Shown here piece by piece: positions 1-11,051 of a stretch of 64,000 bases of DNA. The notes below the pieces were generated by a model. The model did no database searches and was not told the origin of the DNA. It worked only from the letters and a program-made list of their open reading frames with translations. The DNA is taken from NCBI GenBank assembly GCA_002049455.2, contig KV918849.1, positions 124,001-188,000 of the forward strand, read 5' to 3'. The position numbers and the translations under genes are program-made. Position 1 is the stretch's first letter. The number at the start of each line of letters is the position of its first letter. This DNA is from Porphyra umbilicalis (lineage: Eukaryota > Rhodophyta > Bangiophyceae > Bangiales > Bangiaceae).

Positions 1-1573
1 AAAGGAGCCCCCGTCCTTGCCCGTGCGGCCGGCGTTTAGGCTCTCGGTTTTGGCGTCAAACGCTGCCGCCACCCGCGCTTGCACGGCGTCGGCAGCGGCC
101 GAGCCGCGGCCGGCGTCCGCCAGGTCGGCCTCCCCGACCCCCGAGATGGTGGGGAAGAATTGGCGGAGTTTGGCTTCCAGCCCCGCCCAGTTGGCCGCCT
201 CGGCCGTGCCCCCAGCGTCGGCGGTGACGTAGTTGGGCACAATCTCCGCCGCCGTATCCCGGCACCACTCGGCGTACATGGTGCCGATCGAGTCGTCGCC
301 CGCCGTCAGCAGCCGCCGCCGCTGCGAGTAGATGGCCGCCCGCTGCACCGACAGCACCTCGTCATACTCAAAGAGCTGCTTGCGGATTTCCGAGTAGTAG
401 GCCTCCACCGACGCTTGCGCGCTGTTGAGCGCATTCGTCACGGACTTGGCTTCGATGGGCGTGTCCTCGTCGACGCGGAAGGCGGTCAGCAGCTTTTGCA
501 GCTTGTCCCCGCCAAACGTTTTGAAGAGCTTGTCTTCGAGGGACACAAAGAAGCGGGACGCGCCGGAGTCGCCCTGCCGCCCCGACCGCCCGCGTAGCTG
601 GTTGTCGATCCGCCGCGACTCGTGGCGCTCCGTGCCAATCACGTAGAGGCCGCCGAGCTCCACCACCTCGTCCTGCTCCGCCGCGCAGACGGTCTTGAGT
701 TCCGACCTGGCGGCAGCCAGAGCGGCAGACAGCTGCTCAACGGCTTCAGACGAGGCGCCCGTCGACGACACGGCGTTGGCGTCAATGCCGTCGGCCGCAG
801 CGGCGGCGACCGACACGAGAGTGTCGATGCCCTCGGACGATTGCAGCGACCGAGGGGCCCCCTTAAACGCCGCCCCCGCCGCCGCGTCGAGCGCCTCCCG
901 TGTGGCTTCCGTCAAGCCGTCGCCCTCCCCGGGGATGACCGCGTCGTCAATGACGTAAAACCCAATGGGCCCCTCCCCGTCGCCCCCGTCGCCAGCCTCC
1001 TCTGCTTGAAGCGCCGTGGCCAGCCGGTTGGAGCGGCGGACGAGCGCCCGCCGCGCGAGCGCCCGCGCGTAGTACTCGGGGTTGCCCCCAAGCACAATGT
1101 CCGTGCCGCGACCGGCCATGTTGGTCGCAATGGTCACCGCGTACTTGCGGGCGGCCTGCGCGATAATCTCACCCTCCCGCTGAGCGGCGGCGGCCTTGGC
1201 GTTGAGGACCTCGTGTGGGACGCCGACTTCGGCGAGCAACTCGGACAGCTGCTCCGACGCCTCGACGGAGGTGGTGCCGAGGAGCATTGGCCGCCCCAGC
1301 GGGTGCACCCGCGCGACCTCCCGCATAACCGCCTTGTACTTGCCGGCGGGCGTCTTGAACACCGCATCCGGATAGTCCTTGCGCGCAATGGGCAGGGCGG
1401 TGGGGATGGGGACGACGCGGAGGCTGTAAATATCGCCGAGCTCCGTCGCCTCGGTCGCCGCCGTGCCCGTCATGCCTGCCAGGCGCGGGAAGAGGCGGAA
1501 AAAGGCTTGGTACGAGATGGAAGCGACGGTCGTGGCCTCATTGGCAACTTGAATTCCCTCAGCAGCTTCAACG

Positions 1574-1605
<32 letters not shown>

Positions 1606-2880
1606 TTCCATGGCGCGGCCCGTAAACTCGTCAATGATGACCACCTCCTTGTCGTCCCGCACCAGGTAGTTGGTGTCCCGCTTGAACAGTTCCTTGGCCT
1701 TGAGCGCGTTGATCAGGTAGGGCGCCCACGGGTCGGCGGGGTTGAATAGGTCCTCAATGCCGAGCGCCTTTTCGATGTCCTCATACCCCCGGTCGGTCAT
1801 GAGCACAGACTGCTCCTTGATGTTGGCGGTGTAGTGCACGCCAATGGTCAAGGCGGCGGCGACCTTGGCCGCCGCCGCGTACTTGCCGGCCGGCGCGGCG
1901 ACCGACTCGGAAATGATGAGCGGCGTGCGGGCCTCGTCAATCAGCACCGAGTCGGCCTCGTCGACGAGGCAGTAGTAAAACGGGCGCTCGAGCACAATCT
2001 CCTCGGCGGTCAACGCGAGGTTATCGCGGAGGTAATCAAAGCCGAGCTCCGAGTTGGTCACGTACGTCACGTCACACGCGTAGGCGGCGCGGCGCTCCGC
2101 GGGCGAGTCCCCCGCCTGCACCAGCCCGACGGACAAGCCGAGGGCGGCGTGGATGGGTTTCACAAACTCCGCGTCGCGGCGCGCCAGGTAGTCATTGACG
2201 GTGACGACGAGGACCGTGCCCCGCCCCGCCATGGCCGCCAGCGCCGTCGGCAGCACGGCCACGAGCGTTTTGCCCTCCCCCGTCGCCATTTCGGCCACGG
2301 CGCCGCGGTGGAGAGCCACCCCCCCCAGCAGCTGCACGTCGTACGGGCACAGGCCGACGGTGCGGTAGGCGGCTTCGCGGGCGAGCGCAAACGCTTCGCC
2401 GACGCCCGCGTCGAGGTCCGCCACGGACGCGCCGTCGGGGGTGGCGGCCGACAGGCGGGCCTTGAGGGCGGTGGCGGCGGCGAGGATGTCCGCGTCGCTC
2501 ATCTCTTCCGTTGCCTCAAAGCGGTCCGTGACCTGCGTGACCAGCTCCCCGTACTTGTCGAGCAGCCGCCCGTTGGCGGCCATGTCAATGGCGTCGCCCC
2601 CCGTCGCCGCGCCGGCGCGCTCGTCCGCGTCGGCGCCGTCGAGGGCGGCTTCTTCGGATGGCAAGCCGACCGCTTTTTTGAGCGAGTCAAAGAGGCCCAT
2701 GGTCGGGGGGGGCGCCGCCGCGAGGGGGGGGGCACGCCGCCCCACCCGCGACGGCCGGACGGTGGCCAGGCGGACGCCGGCAAAAGTGGACGTGGCCGCA
2801 GAGGCGCACGTGGAAGTGGTGGTGGCAGCGGCGACGGCGGCGCGGCCGCCCAGGGGGGCCGCGCTGACAAAGGCCGGCAT
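1..2880 (-). CDS. secA: SecA preprotein translocase ATPase, plastid-targeted, C-terminus off the window
   Basis: The minus frame is open from 2880 to the window edge (960 codons, no stop), so the C-terminus is missing. SecA is the ATPase motor that drives unfolded proteins through SecY/E; here it would act at thylakoid or inner-envelope membranes. Visible motifs: Walker A MATGEGKT at about residues 197-204, then VDEADSVLIDEARTPLIIS (DEAD box), MAGRGTDIVLGGN, and the closing helicase motif GTERHESRRIDNQLRGRSGR. The mature domain begins near GLFDSLKK (residue 61). The first 60 residues are rich in Ala, Ser, Thr and Arg, start MPAFVSAAP and contain FAGVRL, and no signal peptide precedes them. 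This is a transit peptide of the primary-plastid type with an N-terminal Phe. An alternative in-frame ATG lies at 2907. The frame stays open further upstream but has no other ATG. I am sure of the family. Whether it is SecA1 or SecA2 is open. Confidence 0.95.
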
Positions 2881-3537
2881 GGCCGCGGCCGCCGTGCGGA
2901 CGGGCATGGCGTCGACGAGGGGTGGCGGCCGGTTCGAGCAAGGCGCCGGCGGGGACGCGGGGCTCCACGCCGGCAGCAGCGTCGACAACAGGACAGACTG
3001 GCCGCGATGGCGGCCGCGATGGCGGCCTCGACGCAGACGCGCGGCGCCGCCGCCAAGTCGCGCGGCGGTGGCGGCCGGCGGTGGTGGTGGTGGCAGTAGT
3101 GGTGGTGGCAGTAGTGGCGGTGGCGGTGGCGGTGGCGGTGGCGGTGGCGGTGGCGGTGGCGGTAGCGGTGGCGGTGGCGGTGGCGGCGGTCTGCGGCACG
3201 GCCCTCTGGCGCATCTGTGGTGGGCAACGCGTCCCAGCGCTGTGCATTGCCCGCGGAGCGCCACGGAGATTGCAACCACAGACGATGGCAGTGGACTTGA
3301 TTCGCACAAATGCACACAAGTCGCCGGTCCAGTGGCTCGGATCAACTGCTCGTCGGCACGCGGACGGCGCCCCTGTGTTTTTCTCTCTTTGGTTGTTCTG
3401 CTTATGTTTGTGCTCCAGCGCCCCGCCCCCCCGCACCGCGACGCCCACCCTTGCTGCCACACCGCGGCGGTCCCCCCCCCTCCCCCTCTAGACCCTCCCC
3501 CTCTTGACCCCCCGCCCCCCCCCTGCACGGACCACCC
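2881..3537. other. Intergenic region between the divergent SecA and Nudix genes
   Basis: SecA (leftward) and Nudix (rightward) are divergent, so this stretch should hold both promoters. I see no clear TATA box. It contains the GGTGGC microsatellite and pyrimidine-rich sequence around 3360-3530 just ahead of the Nudix start. Long open frames here come from the simple repeats and are not credible genes. Confidence 0.5.
3079..3190. repeat. GGTGGC/GGT microsatellite
   Basis: Imperfect GGTGGTGGT followed by about ten GGTGGC hexamers, interrupted by single substitutions. It lies about 200 bp upstream of the SecA start. Translating it gives Val-Ala, Gly or His-Arg/Thr-Ala strings in different frames, which explains the spurious open frames. 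Confidence 0.9.
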
Positions 3538-4546
3538 ATGGGGGACCCCACCCCCCCCCCCGCCCCTACGCGCCCATCCGCGTCGGCGTGGCGGTCGTGG
3601 CGACCCGCCCCGACGGCGCGGTGCTCCTCGGCCGCCGCCTGTCCCGCCACGGCGGTGGTTCGTGGGGGCTCCCCGGCGGGCACCTCGAGCCGGGCGAGTC
3701 GTTTGACGCCTGCGCCCGCCGGGAGACGCTCGAAGAGACGGGTGCGTGCGTGGGCAGGCCGGGGGCGTGCCGCGCGCGGCCGCCCGTGGGCGTGTCGCGC
3801 GGGCGGGTGCCGCCGTGGCCCGCCTCGTGGGCGGTGGGGGGTGGGGGCGCGCATCTAACCGTTGCCGCATGATGGCCAATGTTGACCGTGTACCGCTGCG
3901 GTGCGTTTTTTTTCTCGTTTTTTTTTTTTTTTTTGCTTGGTCTGCTCGGGTCCGTTGCGGTCAGGCGTGCGCCTCGCCCCGCCGCTCGTGGCGCTGATCA
4001 CGGCGACCAACAACCTCTTCCCCGCTGAAGGGAAACACTCGGTCACCATTTTCGTGCGCGCCGCCGTCGCGCCGGGCGCCACGCCGCAGGTACGTTGTCC
4101 GTGTCGGCCGCCGCACGGGCGTGGCCCCGCCCGTCGGCCGCCGAGGGAGGGAGCGCGGCGCGGCGCCCGGTCCGCGCGTCTGGGCTGCAAACACTCACGC
4201 GCGTCGTGCGTTGCACCAACCCCTCCCCGTTGCGGCGTGTTGCCACATCCCGCCCTTTTTTGCTGGTGGTTTTGTTTGCCTCCCCTGCCCCCGCGTGCGG
4301 CTCGCTCCCCCCCCGCACCGCGGCGGCGCGTGCGCCGCCCGCCCGCCCGCGCCCGCTGCCGCGCGTCGGCTGCCCCCGCAGGTGTGCGAGCCGACCAAGG
4401 CGGCGGAGTGGGTGTGGGCGCCGTGGTTGGCCCTCGGGACGGGCGCCTACGCGCCGCTCTTCCAGCCGCTGCAGGTGCTCTACGACGGTGGCTACACGCC
4501 GGGGGGGGGGGGCGCCCCCCCTCCCCCGCCCCCACCCCAAAATTAA
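3538..4546 (+). CDS. Nudix hydrolase, NUDT15/NUDX1-like, three exons
   Basis: Inferred exons are 3538-3741, 3965-4089 and 4382-4546, all with GT-AG junctions and matching phases. Nudix enzymes hydrolyse nucleoside diphosphates linked to another moiety, such as oxidised or modified NTPs. Exon 1 holds the Nudix box [10 protein letters not shown]...RRETLEETG, with the metal-binding REtlEE core. Exon 2 encodes [20 protein letters not shown] and exon 3 AAEWVWAPW...PLFQPLQVL, both as in NUDT15 and plant NUDX1-like proteins. Splicing exon 1 to exon 2 restores E-T-G-V-R-L. Odd point: the only good ATG (3538) is out of frame with the Nudix box by one base across a run of 11 C (3551-3561); a twelfth C would fix it. 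An upstream exon is the alternative. The tail is Gly/Pro-rich and ends in TAA. Substrate unknown. Confidence 0.85.
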
Positions 4547-4575
4547 TATCCACGGCCCGTCACCGCCAGCAACCT

Positions 4576-4692
4576 GCCGTGTGCCACCCCCCCCCCCCTC
4601 CACCACCACCGCCACCGCCCGCCACCACCACCGCCACCGCCAGCGACCGCGACCACCGCCAACCCCCCCCCCCCCCACCACCACCGCCACCG
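4576..4692. repeat. CCACCACCGCCACCGCC-type low-complexity tract
   Basis: Runs of C and Pro/Thr-type codons (CCA, CCG, ACC) between the Nudix stop and the Hint domain. In the frame of the Hint domain it reads as poly-Pro and Ala-Thr linkers, so it may be a coding linker of the Hint protein or an intron. The sequence does not decide. Confidence 0.75.
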
Positions 4693-4993
4693 CCGGCGAC
4701 CGGCGCCGGCGGGGAGCCCACCCCCGAGGGGGAAAAGGAGACGACCATCAACCGGACGTGCTTCCCGGGCTCCGCGTCCGTCACACGATCCGACGGCACG
4801 GCGGTGGCATTGCGGGAGGTGGACACTGGCGACGCGCTCGTCGTCGACGCGGCGGGCGGCACGTCGCCCGTGTTCATGTTGTACCACCGGCTGCCCGCCG
4901 GCGAGTACCCATTCGTGCGCCTCCGCACCGCGTCGGGGGGAGCGCTCACCGCCTCGGCGGGGCACCTCATCTACGCGTCCCACCCACGTCGTG
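4693..4993 (+). CDS. Hint (hedgehog/intein-like autoprocessing) domain, partial
   Basis: The frame begins in a Gly/Pro linker, then CFPGSASVTRSDG, LREVDTGDALVVDA, SPVFMLYHRLPAGEYPF and a terminal G-HLIYAS. This is the A/B half of a Hint domain: catalytic N-terminal Cys (of CFPG), the G-D before a hydrophobic strand, and the HLIY motif that aligns with T-x-x-H-L-(V/I). Such domains cleave themselves N-terminal to the Cys and, in hedgehog proteins, attach a sterol. Neither a secreted N-terminal domain nor the second half of the Hint fold can be found. The coding character fades after about 4993, and the inverted duplication starts at 5076. The gene is either intron-split or truncated by that rearrangement. 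Start and end are approximate. Confidence 0.7.
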
Positions 4994-5075
4994 TCGACCT
5001 CCACGCGAACACCGGCGTGGCACGTGGCAAGCGCCAGTGCGCCCCAGACACAGACGCAGGCACGCAGGCCGTCCC

Positions 5076-7041
5076 GATGGGGAGGCAAACCCACCCCCGC
5101 TCCCGCCCCTCACACAATCATCCAAAGAAACGCTCAATCTTTGAAAGTCATCATACAGGTGAGGGTGCCCACAGGCGATTTTGGCCATTGTGACCAGTAC
5201 ATCCGATGACTCGGCTGAATGTAATAGCCCCTCTGGATTGCCGGGTGGAGAGCCCACGGAAATGTAATACAATGTCGTGCCCTGTACCACGGGCTGTTGT
5301 TGATGCTGTTCACCGCGGTCTCTTGTTGAAAGAGCTCCCGTACCTTTCAGAAGCTCTCTACAGCCGCCGGCGCGGAGTGTCCACGCCCGCGCCAGTCGCC
5401 ATCGTCCCGTACATGGCGGTACCCGCACGCCACCGCGTCCACGAGCCGAGGAGCAGCCGCCCCGCCATGAGCAGCGCGGTGGCGAGCAATAAGAGCCCCT
5501 TCACAAGGGATATCCCCCCGATGATCACAAGCGGCACAAAGAACCAGTTCATCGACCATCCACCGCCGTCGCCGTCGGTCGGCGTCATCGCAAACGACAA
5601 GGCACCGCCGCCAAAGAGGCCGCCCCAAGAAATAGGAAAACACGCGAGAAACACCCACACGAACACCGTGGCGCAGCTGTCCTCACGGACGGCGTCGGCA
5701 GTGGCACGACCACCGACACCGCCATTGGCGTCCCGCACGGCGAGCTCCCACTGCCGCACTTCGTCCGTCGACGAAAACGGGCGAAAGTTGTAGCTGCGGT
5801 GGCAGTTACCGCACGACACCGAGTCGCACCCGCCCTCGCGCACGGCGGGGGCGCCGCAGTAGGGGCACGCGCCGGCAACGCCAACAGCCCAGGCGACGTA
5901 CGCCGCCGACGCCGCGGGGTGTACGAGGGCCACCGCGCAGTCGCCGTCGTGGGCGGCCGCCCCGCAGCGGCCACACGTGAGTGCCGCGCAGCGGGGGCAC
6001 ACGACGGACGGCCACGCGGGGGGGGGACCCCCGCAGTGGCCGGCGGAACGACATTAGGGACGAGGGGGGGGGGCGACGGCAGCCGCGCAGCGTCAGCGGC
6101 CTGCGGCGGCGGGGGGGAGCGGTCCCCTCCACGGGTGCCCGTCGAGGGAAGACGGGCCGCCTCCTCGGCGACGGGGCCGCTACCCGGCGACGGCGACGGC
6201 AGCGGCGGCGGCGGCGGCGGCGCCGCGAGCGGTGGCAGCGGCTCCCAGCACCGCGGCGCGGCACACCAGAGCCCCTCGCCCGCCACGGTGCGCGTCGCTA
6301 GGCGACTGCGGAGGTAGGTAAGCCGCGCTGTCACGCGCAGCCCGACTATCGCCACCACATCATCGGTGGCGGCAACGGTCGGGCAGCCCGAAAAAAAACA
6401 GCCCGGGAAGGCCACCCCGTCAACCTCAATGGCGTGCGTCCAGTAGGCGCTGACGCAAGCGCGACAGCCGCGGTGAGCACACCCACGCGGGCCGGCCCAG
6501 CCAGCGCAGTCAACATCAAGCGTGCTGTCGAGGCAAATGGGGCATGTGGTGGGGGTCGAGGGGGGGGCACCTTCGCTGGGGACCGCGCCGGCAGAGAAGC
6601 TGGAGGCAGACATCAGGAAGCCAAACTCGGGGGACAAGACCAATGGGGACAGGCAAGGTTGGGCAAAGCCGGATGCGATGAGCACAGAAATAGCCGAGGG
6701 GCAGACCAAAGGTGGGGGGCACAGGTTAAGGCGGGCAGCGATGCCAGACGACGGCAGCCCGACTGTCACCAGCAGCGTACGAGGTCGGACACCTCGTCAT
6801 GGGTAGTCACCTCTCGTGTGCAGCAACCTGCAACTCGCCTGATCCGCACTGGTGCGGATCAGTTGAAAAAGGAAGGATGAGGGTAGATTATCGCACGATA
6901 CTGAATTTGTCGAAGATATATATATTTGGAAATAATCGAAACCATGGCCGAGCGAGATCGTCGGAAAAGTGGTGCACATGCTGATTTTCTGTCAGCCGCC
7001 CCTCCACCCGCCCGACGCGACGCCGCTACGCGCGCACCCTC
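5076..7041 (+). repeat. Left arm of a 2-kb inverted duplication
   Basis: The reverse complement matches 7203-9166 almost perfectly. Outer ends are sharp: identity begins at GATGGGGAGGC (5076) and ends at its complement (9166). Differences are a few substitutions (for example in the first membrane segment of the encoded RBR), single-base changes in two C/G runs, and a divergent AT-rich stretch near 6905-6945. The arms carry one RBR gene each, in divergent transcription away from the centre. Confidence 0.93.
5358..6613 (-). CDS. RBR-type (RING-IBR-RING2) E3 ubiquitin ligase with C-terminal membrane segments, left copy, frame-broken
   Basis: RBR ligases take ubiquitin from an E2 onto a RING2 cysteine and then onto substrate. 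From ATG 6613 the order is: RING1 (CPICLD ... CAHRGCRACV ... PGCFFSGC), a linker and IBR beginning WCAAPRC, a Pro-rich insert, a second Cys set CPRCAALTCGRCG, and RING2 CPYCGAPAVREGGCDSVSC with the catalytic Cys in the GGC motif. Two hydrophobic stretches follow (around VFVWVFLACFPISW and WFFVPLVIIGGI), so it is probably tail-anchored. The frame shifts in a run of nine G at 6018-6026. The mirror copy has ten there and stays in frame at that point. With ten bases at both runs the protein is one frame of about 420 residues. The same 1,256 bases recur at 7629-8884. Confidence 0.8.
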
Positions 7042-7202
7042 GGCCGCCCTTACAGTATTACCGCCCCAACCCCCCCGGGATGTAGAATCTGACGCACTCC
7101 CTTGTGACCAATGAGCAGTCGTATTTGAGGGAGGAGCCAATCCAGGGCCGCAGTTCGCTTGAAAACCCAGAAGAGCAGGAACACCGGGTCTTAACTAGGC
7201 GT
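7042..7202. mobile_element. Spacer of the inverted duplication, holding a truncated transposon end
   Basis: From about 7077 to 7202 it matches, in inverse orientation, 22123-22244, including GATGTAGAATCTGAC, CCAATGAGCAGTCG and the terminus CTTAACTAGGCGTG. This is the CACGCCTAGTTAAG end shared by other elements in the window. A 25-base stretch starting CAGTATTACCGCC (7053-7077) recurs at 41613-41637 beside the YeeE gene. So the duplication is centred on a patchwork of transposon debris. Confidence 0.75.
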
Positions 7203-9166
7203 GAGGGTGCGCGCGTAGCGGCGTCGCGTCGGGCGGGTGGAGGGGCGGATGACAGAAAATCAGCATGTGCACCACTTTTCCGACGATCTCGCTCGGCCAT
7301 GGTTTTGATAATTTCAAAATATATGGTTTCGACAATTTCAGTATCGTGCGATAATCTATCCTCATCCTTCCTTTTTCAACTGATCCGCACCAGTGCGGAT
7401 CAGGCGAGTTGCAGGTTGCTGCACACGAGAGGTGACTACCCATGACGAGGTGTCCGACCTCGTACGCTGCTGGTGACAGTCGGGCTGCCGTCGTCTGGCA
7501 TCGCTGCCCGCCTTAACCTGTGCCCCCCACCTTTGGTCTGCCCCTCGGCTATTTCTGTGCTCATCGCATCCGGCTTTGCCCAACCTTGCCTGTCCCCATT
7601 GGTCTTGTCCCCCGAGTTTGGCTTCCTGATGTCTGCCTCCAGCTTCTCTGCCGGCGCGGTCCCCAGCGAAGGTGCCCCCCCCTCGACCCCCACCACATGC
7701 CCCATTTGCCTCGACAGCACGCTTGATGTTGACTGCGCTGGCTGGGCCGGCCCGCGTGGGTGTGCTCACCGCGGCTGTCGCGCTTGCGTCAGCGCCTACT
7801 GGACGCACGCCATTGAGGTTGACGGGGTGGCCTTCCCGGGCTGTTTTTTTTCGGGCTGCCCGACCGTTGCCGCCACCGATGATGTGGTGGCGATAGTCGG
7901 GCTGCGCGTGACAGCGCGGCTTACCTACCTCCGCAGTCGCCTAGCGACGCGCACCGTGGCGGGCGAGGGGCTCTGGTGTGCCGCGCCGCGGTGCTGGGAG
8001 CCGCTGCCACCGCTCGCGGCGCCGCCGCCGCCGCCGCCGCTGCCGTCGCCGTCGCCGGGTAGCGGCCCCGTCGCCGAGGAGGCGGCCCGTCTTCCCTCGA
8101 CGGGCACCCGTGGAGGGGACCGCTCCCCCCCGCCGCCGCAGGCCGCTGACGCTGCGCGGCTGCCGTCGCCCCCCCCCTCGTCCCTAATGTCGTTCCGCCG
8201 GCCACTGCGGGGGTCCCCCCCCCCGCGTGGCCGTCCGTCGTGTGCCCCCGCTGCGCGGCACTCACGTGTGGCCGCTGCGGGGCGGCCGCCCACGACGGCG
8301 ACTGCGCGGTGGCCCTCGTACACCCCGCGGCGTCGGCGGCGTACGTCGCCTGGGCTGTTGGCGTTGCCGGCGCGTGCCCCTACTGCGGCGCCCCCGCCGT
8401 GCGCGAGGGCGGGTGCGACTCGGTGTCGTGCGGTAACTGCCACCGCAGCTACAACTTTCGCCCGTTTTCGTCGACGGACGAAGTGCGGCAGTGGGAGCTC
8501 GCCGTGCGGGACGCCAATGGCGGTGTCGGTGGTCGTGCCACTGCCGACGCCGTCCGTGAGGACAGCTGCGCCACGGTGATCGGGTGGGTGTCTCTCGCGT
8601 GTTTTCTTATTTCTTGGGGCGGCCTCTTTGGCGGCGGTGCCTTGTCGTTTGCGATGACGCCGACCGACGGCGACGGCGGTGGATGGTCGATGAACTGGTT
8701 CTTTGTGCCGCTTGTGATCATCGGGGGGATATCCCTTGTGAAGGGGCTCTTATTGCTCGCCACCGCGCTGCTCATGGCGGGGCGGCTGCTCCTCGGCTCG
8801 TGGACGCGGTGGCGTGCGGGTACCGCCATGTACGGGACGATGGCGACTGGCGCGGGCGTGGACACTCCGCGCCGGCGGCTGTAGAGAGCTTCTGAAAGGT
8901 ACGGGAGCTCTTTCAACAAGAGACCGCGGTGAACAGCATCAACAACAGCCCGTGGTACAGGGCACGACATTGTATTACATTTCCGTGGGCTCTCCACCCG
9001 GCAATCCAGAGGGGCTATTACATTCAGCCGAGTCATCGGATGTACTGGTCACAATGGCCAAAATCGCCTGTGGGCACCCTCACCTGTATGATGACTTTCA
9101 AAGATTGAGCGTTTCTTTGGATGATTGTGTGAGGGGCGGGAGCGGGGGTGGGTTTGCCTCCCCATC
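7203..9166 (-). repeat. Right arm of the 2-kb inverted duplication
   Basis: Mirror copy of 5076-7041. Its outer end abuts, after nine bases, the CACGCCTAG terminus of the 14.2-kb element (9176). A perfect GATCCGCAC / GTGCGGATC stem at 7382-7401 corresponds to a one-mismatch stem at 6841-6860 in the left arm. The open frame after the RBR stop (about 8885-9166) reads like protein in one frame but has no recognisable domain. Confidence 0.93.
7629..8884 (+). CDS. RBR-type E3 ubiquitin ligase with C-terminal membrane segments, right copy, frame-broken
   Basis: Mirror copy of the gene at 5358-6613, with the same RING1, IBR, RING2 (catalytic Cys in REGGCDSVSC) and two C-terminal hydrophobic segments. 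Here the break lies in a run of nine C at 8169-8177, where the left copy has ten. The second run (ten C near 8215-8224) is intact here. So each copy breaks in a different run, and the two breaks complement each other. The first membrane segment differs slightly (VIGWVSLACFLISW versus VFVWVFLACFPISW), which shows the copies are not one collapsed sequence. Frames upstream of ATG 7629 are open and could add residues. Confidence 0.8.
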
Positions 9167-9235
9167 ACGCCTAGTCACGCCTAGTTAAGCCTGCTCTTCT
9201 GGGTCTGAGCATTACACAGTCGTTTCGAAAGCTCC

Positions 9236-9480
9236 AGAGCGACGTGTTAGAAATCCAGTGGTCCGTAGAAAATTGGGTCGCGACCCAATTTTCGGAGACC
9301 TCCGTAGCCTCTGCGAGAGCACCTTCTGACGCCAGTGGATCAGCAGCTCTCCGAAGACGTGAGTCGTGGAAGCGACGGGTCGCGACCCAATTTTCAGAGG
9401 CCTGTGCAGGCTCTGTGAGAGGGCCTGTTGATCCGAATGGATCAGCAGCGGTCAAAAACGTGATCCAGGGCGGATCACGT
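9236..9480. repeat. Left subterminal palindrome/repeat block of the 14.2-kb element
   Basis: Contains a perfect 26-base palindrome centred on GGGTCG|CGACCC (9268-9293), and the half-site again at 9379-9396 followed by the same flank ACCCAATTTTC. GGATCAGCAG occurs twice, with spacing of about 100 bases between related units. Related motifs (GATCCGTCGGATCC, GTGAGAGGG, GGCCTCTACG) recur inverted near the right end. Such arrays are typical transposase-binding regions. Confidence 0.7.
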
Positions 9481-11051
9481 CTTGCTCGTGCTTCGTCGAT
9501 CCTGTTGCCTGCAGGCACTTGCATGACACCTTCGTCGTCACCGTGCGGTTGCTGTCTTTCTGTGGGGGGACACAATATGGCGGAAGCTGATGAAGGCCAG
9601 ACGTAAGTCAGGTCTGGGTGTGTTGCGAGTGCAGTAGGGCGCAATACAGGTGGGGAAGGGGTGGTGGGAGAAGACATCCTCGATAAATGTCATCATGAGA
9701 AAAACGTATTCACCCCTCCCCCCTTCGCTATGGCCGCACATGTCCACTGAAACGGCCCATGCAACCCCATACCACTTGGCATCGGAGATGTGTCAAGAAG
9801 GTCCGAAGAGGAATCCTCATAGTGACGACTGTAGGTGTCAGTTCGGGGCGCTTCTGCGGAAAAATGGCAGCTACGGAGTGCCTCTAGAGTATTCTGGAGA
9901 CGGAGTAGCAAAAACGCTGGCGAGAGAGAAGATAGGCCACGAGCTCTACCTGGTGAGCTTTTCTGCCTATAAGAGCAGACCCACCAATGTCGCATTCCGC
10001 AAATATTGGAGCCACGTGTCTAACGTGGCTAAACGTGGCAGCGTATGCAGAAAGCATCACACACAGCAATCCGTTCTATGCGGATCCGTCCACAAACGGA
10101 GGGTATCGACTTGTAAAACCGATAATATTCCACGATAAGTCCTTTCGAATAAAAATAATCAGGGTACATAGGCCTTTCGTAATCTGGGGCCCCGGTCTCC
10201 ATAGAGGGCCTCGATGTGGGCGTCGAGGCCATATTTCGAACGGATCCGAACCAATTTAGAGCCAATCTCATCGCTGGCACGACGTGCTGGAGGACTCGGA
10301 CGACCGCTGCGGTCACCACGTGTAGCCCCAATGATCCCGAATGATCGCATCTCGTTCTTGTCCGGAAGCGAGGGACGTCGCAGGCGGCGTGATTGTGCGG
10401 GAAACGTAGCCGCAGCACACGCGCAGGGGATTGAGGGCCTACAGGCGATCTGAAACGGCCGTAAGGACCTGCGAATGCTCGACCTCGAGAGTGAGCCACG
10501 CTGTTCAAATGTATTCACACCACCTCGCGCGTGCCCAGGCTCAGAAAACGAGGAGTGGAAGAGTCACGGCCGAGGAGGAGTGGAAGGAGAGTCATGGCCC
10601 GAGTCGAGCGCACACGGCGACCACGTGGCTCGCTCACAGCCATGCAGCGCTTGTTCCCACGATGTACACTGGACTGAGGCCCCGTTAGGGCCCACGGGGC
10701 CAACGAGGGTGGGAGCTCGCATGATCGGGCCGGACCCGCACTCGCGGGCCTGATTGGAGGAGATACACTGTGAGGTGGCCCCGTCAGGCGTGGTGGGGCT
10801 GGTGTCGCCGGGCTGCGCCCGCGTAAACGGGCCTGATTTGAGGGGGGGGGTGGGGGCCGCGCCACTGCCCTCCCCATTTCGTCACCCGTGGCCCAGCCGA
10901 CGGTCGCGACCGCACCCTCTCCCCACCGCACCCACCGTCGTGGCGACCGCTCCCGACCACCGTCGTCGTGCCCCCCACGTGCATTCACACCGTCGTGCTC
11001 ACCGTCTTCTTCCCCCTGTGCATTTTGTGGCCCATACCGGGCCCGCTCCCC
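9481..11051. other. Gene-poor stretch inside the 14.2-kb element
   Basis: I see no convincing coding sequence. Composition drops towards 50% GC. Short open frames here lack domains. The last 300 bases are the GC-rich leader ahead of the nuclease gene. Confidence 0.5.

Noticed and set aside
79-3099. Long plus-strand open frames opposite SecA (for example 622-1749 and 1834-3099)
   Set aside because: They are antisense shadows of a well-supported SecA frame in GC-rich DNA and show no domain.
4043-5144. Overlapping plus- and minus-strand open frames around Nudix and Hint
   Set aside because: They run through introns and microsatellites and contradict the spliced Nudix model.
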